Below, piece by piece: positions 6,959 to 12,092 of a stretch of 12,092 nt of DNA; positions within the stretch are counted from its first letter, which is position 1; each line of letters opens with the position of its first letter. The DNA lies in NCBI GenBank assembly GCA_964545075.1, contig CAZJFS010000137.1:1-12092 (forward strand), in the 5' to 3' direction. Below the pieces are notes generated by a model. It worked only from the letters and a program-made list of their open reading frames with translations, made no database searches and was not told the origin of the DNA. The stretch comes from DAOPXV01 sp035352535. GTDB taxonomy: Bacteria > Muiribacteriota > UBA9980. The position numbers and the translations under genes are program-made.

Positions 6959-7978
6959 CTATACCCCGAATCTTTTTGGTTTAATATAAATGTCGATAAG
7001 CGGCGAAATAGAGTTCATTATGAGTATCGCGAACGATACGCCTTCCGGATAGCCGCCAAAAAGCCTTATCAGCATGGTTACGATTCCGCAGCCACAACCG
7101 AAAACAACGCGGCCTTTAAACGTCATGGGCGATGTGACAAGGTCGGTCGCCATAAATATCGCGCCTAAAAAAAGGCCGCCTGAAAAAATATGGTAGTGGG
7201 GCATTAAAAATGTCGCCGGATTCGTGAAATATGCCGCGGAGGCTATGACGCCCACCGTCGCGATATATGTCGCCGGAATCTCCCAGTTTATTATCTTTTT
7301 GTAGACAAGGTAGAGGCCGCCGAGAAGAAGCGCGAGTTCGCTGACCTCTCCGATCGATCCGCCGGTAGTGCCTATGAAGAGGCTTTGAAGGCTGAGGTGG
7401 TAGCCGTTAAGATAGTTGATCAGATCCGCATTAAGGTTGGTTCCGCTGTAAGCTTTCACAAAACCCAGCGGAGTCGCCGCCGTCAGCGATTCGGGAGTGA
7501 CGTTTTTGTAAAGGGTCGCCAGAAACCCTGAATTTACGCTCCAGTTGGTCATAAGCGCGGGAAAACCTATCAGCAGAGCTACGCGCCCGACCAGCGCCGG
7601 ATTGAAAGGATTCTGGCCGAGGCCGCCATACGCCATTTTTCCGATTCCGATGGCGATGAGAGAGCCTATGACGACCATCCACCAGGGCGAACTCGCCGGA
7701 AGGTTGAGCGCCAGAAGAAGGCCGGTGAGAGCGGCGGAATTATCGCCGACGCTAACCTTGGTTTTAAGCAGATACTTTTGAATGAGAGCTTCGAATACGA
7801 CGGCGCTTACGATTGCCGTGAATATAACTTTAAGCGCGTCGGAACCGAATACGTAAACGGCCATGAAACATGCCGGCAAAAGCGCCATTATGACCATCAG
7901 CATTATCCGCGGCGCGTCCTCGCGGAAATAGATGTGCGACCCCTGGCCTACTATCCATTTTTTTTCTAAAGTTTCCAA
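6959..7978 (-). CDS. rnfD: Rnf complex membrane FMN subunit RnfD
   Basis: This 339-residue integral membrane protein of the NqrB/RnfD family contains GDNSAALTGLLLALNLP, GGLGQNPFNPALVGR and, near the C-terminus, FSGGLFLGAIFMATDLVTSP and FGGYPEGVSFAILIMN. The covalent FMN site is SLTAATPLG, with Thr169 as the expected acceptor; Ala replaces the Gly usual before the AT of this motif, as in RnfG. The family carries one covalent FMN on the outer side and contributes to the ion path. The start is a TTG at 7978. There is no in-frame ATG nearby, and AAGGAAATGGGG lies upstream. A 73-nt gap holding an AT palindrome separates it from rnfC, the only sizeable gap in the operon. Confidence 0.95.
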   Translation of the reverse strand: METLEKKWIVGQGSHIYFREDAPRIMLMVIMALLPACFMAVYVFGSDALKVIFTAIVSAVVFEALIQKYLLKTKVSVGDNSAALTGLLLALNLPASSPWWMVVIGSLIAIGIGKMAYGGLGQNPFNPALVGRVALLIGFPALMTNWSVNSGFLATLYKNVTPESLTAATPLGFVKAYSGTNLNADLINYLNGYHLSLQSLFIGTTGGSIGEVSELALLLGGLYLVYKKIINWEIPATYIATVGVIASAAYFTNPATFLMPHYHIFSGGLFLGAIFMATDLVTSPMTFKGRVVFGCGCGIVTMLIRLFGGYPEGVSFAILIMNSISPLIDIYIKPKRFGV

Positions 7979-8012
7979 GTTGGATACCCCATTTCCTTAT
8001 TTATTTTTTTAT

Positions 8013-8034
8013 AATTTAAATTTAAATTTAAATT
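8013..8034. repeat. AAATTT palindrome between rnfC and rnfD
   Basis: A 22-bp perfect palindrome made of alternating AAA and TTT triplets lies in the 73-nt gap between the rnfC stop and the rnfD start. It is followed toward rnfC by a direct repeat of AACGCT (8037-8048). In mRNA it could fold into a weak A-U hairpin upstream of the TTG start of rnfD. A function as an RNA processing site or translation modulator is speculative. Confidence 0.5.
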
Positions 8035-8051
8035 TTAACGCTAACGCTTTT

Positions 8052-9425
8052 TTACTTTTTGTCTTTATTCCTGTTTCTTTCGCGGATCAGTTCGTTCACT
8101 TTAAGTTTCCCTATTTTGATGTTCTGAACAAGGCGGTTGTGGCCGGCGCATATGTAGTTGCAGGAGCCGCACTCGATGCAGTCTAAAATACCCAGTTCTT
8201 CGAGCGTTTTATAATCGCCGACCTCGATATATCTTGCCAGGAGGCTCGGGTGAAGTCCCATGGGGCAAACCTCAACGCAGCGGCCGCATCTGATGCACGG
8301 GTGTTCCTCAAACGTGTTGGCTTCCTCGGAGGTGAGTACTATTATTCCTGAAACCCCTTTGGTTACGGGCACATCGGAAGTCTGAAGCGCCTTTCCCATC
8401 ATGGGACCGCCGCATATAAGCATCGCCGCGTCATCGGTTATGCCGCCGCAGAAGTTTATGAGCGCCGTGAACGGCGTGCCGAAGCGGACCAGCAGATTCT
8501 TTTTTTCTTTTATTCCTCCGCCCGTAAGCGTGACGACGCGTTCTATGAGCGGCTTGTTATTTACAACGGCATCATAGATGGCGGCGGCGGTAGCGACATT
8601 TTGGATCAGGCAGCCAACGGCTCCCGGAAGTTTTCCGGAAGGGACCACGCGGCCCGTTATGGCGTTCACAAGCTGCTTTTCGCCGCCCTGAGGGTATTTT
8701 AGCTCGAGCGGCACGACGGATATGTTTTTGTATTTTGCCGCGATTTCGGTCATTTTGGCTATAGCTTCGGGCTTATTGGCTTCAATGCCTATATACCCTT
8801 TGACTTCATGATTTTCAGAGAATTTCTTCATCAGCAGCGCGAGCCCCGCCACTATTTTTTCGGTGTTTTCGATCATGATGCGGTCGTCGGCGGTAAGGTA
8901 AGGCTCGCATTCCACGCCGTTTAATATTATAACGTCTATCGTGGTGTCCGGCGGCGGGGAAAGTTTGACCGAAGTAGGGAATGTCGCGCCGCCCATGCCT
9001 ACGATTCCTGCGCGTTCCACTATGGCGGCTATTTTTGTGACATCGGTCTTTTCGATGATTTCCGGAGAAGGAGAAATGTTTTTAATTTCTTCAAGATATT
9101 CCTCTGAAAGATCGTTTTCGATTATTATGCATTCCTGCTTGAAGCCAGTGGCGGTCATGCGGGATTCAATCGATTTTATAACGCCTGAAACCGGAGAAAC
9201 TATATTCGCAGAAACGAATCCGTTCTTTTCAGCGATCAGCTGGCCGATCTTTACCTTCTGGTCTTTTGAAACGATAACTTTTGCCGGCGCGCCTATATGC
9301 TGTAAGACCGGGATGACGAGTTCCTTTGGAACCGGTATTTTTTCTATCGGTTTGTCGTGGGTGTATTTTCTGTCTTCGACATGGATACCGCCCAGTATAA
9401 ATGTTTTAAGGCCGAATGCGCACAT
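8052..9425 (-). CDS. rnfC: Rnf complex NADH/FMN and iron-sulfur subunit RnfC
   Basis: This 457-residue cytoplasmic subunit exchanges electrons with NAD+. An N-terminal barrel-like segment (TFILGGIHVEDRK, about residues 8-20) precedes the Rossmann-type FMN/NADH domain, with GMGGATFPTSVKL (143-155), NGVECEPYLTADDR (169-182) and YPQGGEK (244-250). Two C-terminal [4Fe-4S] motifs follow. The first is Cys377-380-383-387 with the usual CP. The second is Cys416-419-422-426, where the residue after the last Cys is Ala instead of the usual Pro. The ATG at 9425 overlaps the rnfB stop by 1 nt (TAATG) and has GGAGG 8-9 nt upstream, implying coupled translation. Length fits the shorter RnfC form without the long Ala/Lys-rich tail seen in gamma-proteobacteria. 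Confidence 0.96.
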   Translation of the reverse strand: MCAFGLKTFILGGIHVEDRKYTHDKPIEKIPVPKELVIPVLQHIGAPAKVIVSKDQKVKIGQLIAEKNGFVSANIVSPVSGVIKSIESRMTATGFKQECIIIENDLSEEYLEEIKNISPSPEIIEKTDVTKIAAIVERAGIVGMGGATFPTSVKLSPPPDTTIDVIILNGVECEPYLTADDRIMIENTEKIVAGLALLMKKFSENHEVKGYIGIEANKPEAIAKMTEIAAKYKNISVVPLELKYPQGGEKQLVNAITGRVVPSGKLPGAVGCLIQNVATAAAIYDAVVNNKPLIERVVTLTGGGIKEKKNLLVRFGTPFTALINFCGGITDDAAMLICGGPMMGKALQTSDVPVTKGVSGIIVLTSEEANTFEEHPCIRCGRCVEVCPMGLHPSLLARYIEVGDYKTLEELGILDCIECGSCNYICAGHNRLVQNIKIGKLKVNELIRERNRNKDKK

Positions 9426-10333
9426 TACTGGTTTCCTCCGTTCGCGGCCGTAGCTTGCGCGGCGGCCTTCTGTTTTTCAGCTTTTTCTTCGTCTTTCTTC
9501 TTTTTGATTATTTCCACGGCTTTTTCTACTTTTCCTCTGGCGATGATGGCATTCATTATGTCGCATTCCGCGGCGCATTTTCCGCAGAGTATGCACTTTT
9601 CATCGTCTATTTTAGCCAGATTCGAACCGGGTTCGAGGGTTATGGCCTGCTTCGGGCATACGCGTTCGCATTTTCCGCAGGCGATGCATCCTCGCTTGCA
9701 GTGTTTTCTAACGACGGCGCCCTTGTCCCGGGAGCTGCACGCGACATGAACCGTCGACGGCCTTTTTTGAATAAGCGTTATTGATTTTCTGGGGCATGTT
9801 TTCACGCACATTCCGCAGCCGGCGCATTTTTCACTGTCGAAAACCGCTATGCCGTTTTCGGTTCTTATCGCGCCGAAAAGGCAGGCTTTGACGCAATCGC
9901 CGTAGCCGATGCAGGAATAAATGCATTCCTTATCGCCGGTATATAAATTATGAGCGGCTACGCAGCTTCTTACGCCGATATATTCGGAAACTATCTTCGC
10001 GTTGTCATGGGTCCCGTTGCAGTGCAGGACTGCGATCATGGGCTTTTTATCGTCGATCTCGATTCCCGCGATGCGCCCTATTTCTTTTAGTTTTTCTGGT
10101 GGGGATACGGGGCATATCATTTTGGTGTCGCGCGTTTCAACAAGAACTTTCGCGAATCCGGCGCAGCCCGGATATCCGCACGCGCCGCAGTTAGCCTGAG
10201 GCAGAAGTGCCGCCACTTCTTCGATAAGCGGGTTTTCCGCGACGTAGAATTTTTTTGAACTCCATATAAGTAAAATCGCCAGGAATATGGCTATGGCTCC
10301 CATTACCAGTATTGAAATCAGTATCTCACTCAT
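9425..10333 (-). CDS. rnfB: Rnf complex ferredoxin-accepting iron-sulfur subunit RnfB, multi-cluster type
   Basis: This 302-residue protein is the entry point for electrons from reduced ferredoxin. It has one N-terminal membrane helix (about residues 4-24), then the Fe-S domain with Cys49, Cys52, Cys57 and Cys74 (NCGACGYPGC). Four ferredoxin-like clusters follow: Cys137-141-147-151 (GYGDC spacing), Cys170-173-176-180, Cys216-219-222-226 and Cys247-250-253-257. This adds up to five likely [4Fe-4S] sites, like the long RnfB of anaerobes rather than the shorter E. coli form. The last motif ends in CD instead of CP. Extra cysteines lie at 105, 124, 199 and 212. The tail (about 275-302) is a charged Lys/Glu then Ala-rich stretch. 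I chose the ATG at 10333, with AGGAAGG upstream. A TTG six codons earlier would place the ribosome site inside the gene. Confidence 0.95.
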   Translation of the reverse strand: MSEILISILVMGAIAIFLAILLIWSSKKFYVAENPLIEEVAALLPQANCGACGYPGCAGFAKVLVETRDTKMICPVSPPEKLKEIGRIAGIEIDDKKPMIAVLHCNGTHDNAKIVSEYIGVRSCVAAHNLYTGDKECIYSCIGYGDCVKACLFGAIRTENGIAVFDSEKCAGCGMCVKTCPRKSITLIQKRPSTVHVACSSRDKGAVVRKHCKRGCIACGKCERVCPKQAITLEPGSNLAKIDDEKCILCGKCAAECDIMNAIIARGKVEKAVEIIKKKKDEEKAEKQKAAAQATAANGGNQ

Positions 10334-10538
10334 TTGACCTTCCTCTTTCAAGTTTTATTTCAGATACGCATTTTTCGTGAGGGCCGCCGTCGTTTTTTTC
10401 AGGGCATAACCCGCACCGCCCGCAGTGAAGACCAGCGTTTTTTTTGTCCGGCTCCTCATTTGAGTGCCATATGTATATCGAAGTGTAAATTGCACCGAAT
10501 ATGGCCGCAAAGGCCATTGGAATAAGAATTTCAAACAA
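10326..10538 (-). CDS. Small membrane protein with four-cysteine cluster, first gene of the rnf operon
   Basis: I do not recognise this 70-residue product. It has one hydrophobic helix (about residues 4-24) followed by a short polar region with HCGRCGLC (Cys39, Cys42, Cys45) and Cys57. The CxxCxxC-x11-C pattern suits an iron-sulfur cluster or a metal site. The start is a TTG at 10538, as no upstream in-frame ATG exists before a stop, and the only nearby ATG (codon 8) would cut the helix. GAAAGG lies about 12 nt upstream, and the predicted transcript starts about 30 nt upstream. The gene overlaps rnfB by 8 nt (ATGAGTGA), so the two are translationally coupled. In size and layout it recalls NqrM, the small Cys membrane protein that matures the related Na+-NQR, but I see no clear sequence match. 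An accessory or Fe-S assembly role for Rnf is inference. Confidence 0.7.
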   Translation of the reverse strand: MFEILIPMAFAAIFGAIYTSIYIWHSNEEPDKKNAGLHCGRCGLCPEKNDGGPHEKCVSEIKLERGRSNE

Positions 10539-10573
10539 TTCGGCACGCCGCCTTTCAAAATGGGTTGGTAATG

Positions 10574-10602
10574 ATTATATCAAACTGTGTGGGATATGTC
10601 AA
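10574..10602 (-). promoter_or_regulatory. Perfect-consensus promoter of the rnf operon
   Basis: On the minus strand TTGACA (10602-10597) is followed by exactly 17 nt and TATAAT (10579-10574). Both hexamers match the sigma70 consensus fully. Transcription would begin near 10567, about 30 nt before the TTG of the small Cys protein. It is the only clear promoter for the eight-gene transcript down to apbE. Confidence 0.8.
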
Positions 10603-10645
10603 ATAATGCTTGATTAAGATTTGTTTTAATTAAAAAAATTAATAG
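10603..10645. promoter_or_regulatory. AT-rich core between the divergent rnf and rpoZ -35 boxes
   Basis: This 43-bp AT-rich segment separates the two -35 boxes and includes an AT inverted repeat (TTAATT-AAAA-AATTAA, about 10626-10641). I see no clear match to a Rex, FNR or CRP site. Its position makes it the natural place for a shared regulator or an UP element, but that is inferred from layout alone. Confidence 0.35.
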
Positions 10646-10674
10646 TTGACAATTCGATGATAATGTATTAAAAT
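10646..10674 (+). promoter_or_regulatory. Promoter of rpoZ
   Basis: TTGACA (10646-10651), a 17-nt spacer and TAAAAT (10669-10674) form a near-consensus promoter reading away from the rnf promoter. The start near 10681 gives a leader of about 48 nt with AAGGGG 8 nt before the ATG of rpoZ. The two -35 boxes are only 43 bp apart, so one regulator bound between them could affect both. Confidence 0.75.
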
Positions 10675-10728
10675 AAACTACCACTAATAATATGAATTAA
10701 ATACATAATATAAGAAGGGGAAATATTA

Positions 10729-11016
10729 ATGAATCCAAGGTCTTTTGATGATCTTTCCAAGATAATTCCTAATAAGTTCCTGCTTACGATGGTTATTGCT
10801 ACCCGTGCGAAACAGCTTGAACAGGGCGCCGAAAAAAAGGTGGAATGCCTGTATACCAATTCGATCGACGTCGCCATCGAAGAGCTTTATCACCAGAAGC
10901 TCGATGTCAAGATGATACTCGAAGGGTTCCAGCATAACCTTGAAAAAGAAGTCGTTTTAAGCCGCGAAATTCAAAACAGAACGCTCGACAACGTGCTTGA
11001 ACACGAAAAAGCATAA
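10729..11016 (+). CDS. rpoZ: DNA-directed RNA polymerase omega subunit
   Basis: This 95-residue protein carries the omega hallmark: an N-terminal helix followed by NKFLLTMVIATRAKQLEQGA (residues 15-34), corresponding to the conserved region with the (A/K)RARQL core that clamps the C-terminal tail of beta-prime. Then follow VAIEEL (residues 48-53) and a charged helical tail. Length matches the usual 70-100. Omega helps assemble and stabilise RNA polymerase and in some bacteria forms part of a ppGpp site. It is transcribed alone, with its own promoter and terminator, rather than between gmk and other usual neighbours. The ATG at 10729 with AAGGGG upstream is clear. Divergence is high enough that a profile search would be useful confirmation. 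Confidence 0.85.
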   Translation: MNPRSFDDLSKIIPNKFLLTMVIATRAKQLEQGAEKKVECLYTNSIDVAIEELYHQKLDVKMILEGFQHNLEKEVVLSREIQNRTLDNVLEHEKA

Positions 11017-11056
11017 CATTAGTTTTTAGTATTTCAATTAATAATTTCGATCAAAG

Positions 11057-11096
11057 CCGGCCGGTATATCGTTATACCGCCGGTTTTATTTTATTC
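11057..11096 (+). terminator. Intrinsic terminator of rpoZ
   Basis: CCGG-C-CGGTATA (11057-11068) pairs with TATACCG-CCGG (11073-11083), leaving one bulged C and a TCGT loop. It is followed by TTTTATTTTATT, a good rho-independent terminator for rpoZ. On the other strand the hairpin lies just beyond the stop of the HEAT gene but is followed there by CTTTGATC rather than a T-run, so it may work only partly in that direction. Confidence 0.85.
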
Positions 11097-11099
11097 AGA

Positions 11100-12092
11100 T
11101 CATGCTTTTTTCATTTTCTGGCATAATCTTATATATCCGGATTTAAGCTCTTCTTCTTTTATGGATTCTAAAAGTTCGAGCGCGAGATCAGATTTTACGG
11201 CGTCGGCTGACGCTACGCTTTCATAAATAGCTTTTGCTCTTTCGCCGTCATTGATATAGCAGCCGAGAGCTTCGAAAAATTTCCGCGAAGCCGCGTCAGA
11301 AAACGCATTTTTTCCCTCTTTATCTATAAGTTCGATCAGGCCGGTTCTTAGCGCATCCCGCAGGCCCGCCGCTAACGCGGAAAGCAGGCCGGCTTCCCAT
11401 GGGAAGCTTTTTCCGTCAATTATGGTTTCTTCCAGAAAATGTTTTGCGGGGAATGTCTTTTGATGTACGAAATCTTCCGTTATTTTTAAAAGTTCCGGGT
11501 CGTCGGGATATTCGGATATCAATCCGGCCAGCTTTATTGAAAAATCAGCAGGGCCAAGGCTTAACACTAGGATTATGAGTTCGACGGTTTCGGCCTTTTT
11601 AATTTTTCTTACAATGTCGTTGACGTAAGCTTTTTCCGACGCGGGGCATGCCTTGAGAATATTTAAGAGCCGGTCGAAAACATTGTTTTCTATCCTTGAG
11701 ACCGTCCGCTGGATAAGAGCTGTCAGGGTTGAATTTTCGGGATCCGCGAGCATTGATTTCAGTTCAGGCAGAAATTTCCGCGATCCTATTTTTTCGCATG
11801 CGGCAAGCGCCGCCTTTCTGACCGAAACATCACCATCGGAAAAAAGCGTTTCAAGGGCCGGGCAAAAACATTCAAGGCCTATTTCGCCTATCGCTGCAGC
11901 GGCGCTGGCCCGGTGCTTATAAGAAACGGAGCGGAGCATGCCGGAAAGCGAATAGAGGGCTTTTCTGATATCTTCTTCATTTGAGGAAAGTTTTATGGTT
12001 CCAAGTATCGCGTTCGCCCTGACGCGGTTGTTTTCGTTCTCAAGATGAGGCGTTATAAAGGACACGAAAGCGGGGTCGCCGGATCGGAACAT
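11100..12092 (-). CDS. HEAT-repeat protein, C-terminal portion (5' end beyond the window)
   Basis: The 330 visible codons run in from the right edge to a TGA at 11100. The Met at the very edge lies inside a repeat, so the true start is almost certainly outside. HEAT-like helical pairs are visible at about residues 22-35 (NNRVRANAILGTIK), 55-71 (YKHRASAAAAIGEIG) and 88-103 (DVSVRKAALAACEKIG), each with the VR-A-AL-AL-IG pattern. After about residue 140 the protein continues as alpha-helices with poor repeat pattern and ends in KKA. No membrane segment or catalytic motif is visible in this part. HEAT arrays bind proteins or serve as rigid scaffolds; the specific role is unknown, and an unseen N-terminal domain could define it. 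Confidence 0.8.
   Translation of the reverse strand: MFRSGDPAFVSFITPHLENENNRVRANAILGTIKLSSNEEDIRKALYSLSGMLRSVSYKHRASAAAAIGEIGLECFCPALETLFSDGDVSVRKAALAACEKIGSRKFLPELKSMLADPENSTLTALIQRTVSRIENNVFDRLLNILKACPASEKAYVNDIVRKIKKAETVELIILVLSLGPADFSIKLAGLISEYPDDPELLKITEDFVHQKTFPAKHFLEETIIDGKSFPWEAGLLSALAAGLRDALRTGLIELIDKEGKNAFSDAASRKFFEALGCYINDGERAKAIYESVASADAVKSDLALELLESIKEEELKSGYIRLCQKMKKA

Noticed and set aside
8941..9453. 170-codon plus-strand frame opposite rnfC.
   Set aside because: It lies fully antisense to well-conserved rnfC and has no promoter or family signature.
10334..10351. Upstream TTG start for RnfB.
   Set aside because: It would put the AGGAAGG ribosome site inside the coding region. 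The ATG at 10333 is correctly spaced and gives the usual membrane-helix N-terminus.
4079..10538. Na+-NQR rather than Rnf.
   Set aside because: The presence of RnfB with multiple clusters and RnfC with two [4Fe-4S] motifs, and the absence of NqrF and NqrA, identify Rnf.
12090..12092. ATG at the right edge as the true start of the HEAT protein.
   Set aside because: It falls inside a helical repeat and upstream sequence is unavailable, so the gene is treated as truncated.

Overview
This window comes from a bacterial chromosome, most likely an anaerobe that conserves energy with ferredoxin. Its core is a complete Rnf operon (ferredoxin:NAD+ oxidoreductase, an ion-pumping membrane complex) in the order rnfB-C-D-G-E-A, followed by apbE, on the minus strand. 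There are no phage, plasmid, insertion sequence, tRNA, rRNA or CRISPR signals. Codon choice looks similar throughout, and TTG is used as a start codon. The BCDGEA gene order is the one known from Bacteroidetes and some other phyla. Solitary ankyrin and HEAT repeat proteins and a zinc-ribbon rhomboid would also fit an uncultured candidate phylum. The sequence alone does not settle the lineage.

Layout: (1) 1-1272, minus: a rhomboid-type membrane protein with two N-terminal zinc ribbons, cut by the left edge before its catalytic serine. (2) 1273-1852: a noncoding stretch with divergent sigma70-type promoters and a hairpin at the predicted 5' end of the rightward transcript. (3) 1853-4051, plus: a cytoplasmic protein made wholly of about 22 ankyrin repeats. 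It converges on the rnf operon with only 27 bp between stop codons. (4) 4079-10538, minus: the rnf operon. It starts with an unrecognised 70-residue membrane protein carrying a four-cysteine cluster, then rnfB, rnfC, rnfD, rnfG, rnfE, rnfA and apbE. It has one promoter of perfect consensus. (5) 10729-11016, plus: rpoZ, the RNA polymerase omega subunit, transcribed divergently from its own strong promoter and closed by an intrinsic terminator. (6) 11100-12092, minus: the C-terminal part of a HEAT-repeat protein entering from the right edge.

How the genes work together: RnfB takes electrons from reduced ferredoxin. By family knowledge these pass through a [2Fe-2S] centre shared by RnfA and RnfE and through the covalent FMNs of RnfG and RnfD to RnfC, which reduces NAD+ while ions are pumped outward. 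ApbE attaches the FMNs to RnfG and RnfD, so the operon carries its own maturation enzyme. The small leading Cys protein is the least explained member and may be an accessory or iron-sulfur assembly factor. The most interesting points are this small protein, the zinc-ribbon/rhomboid fusion, the compact rnf/rpoZ divergent control region, and the homogenised central repeats of the ankyrin protein.
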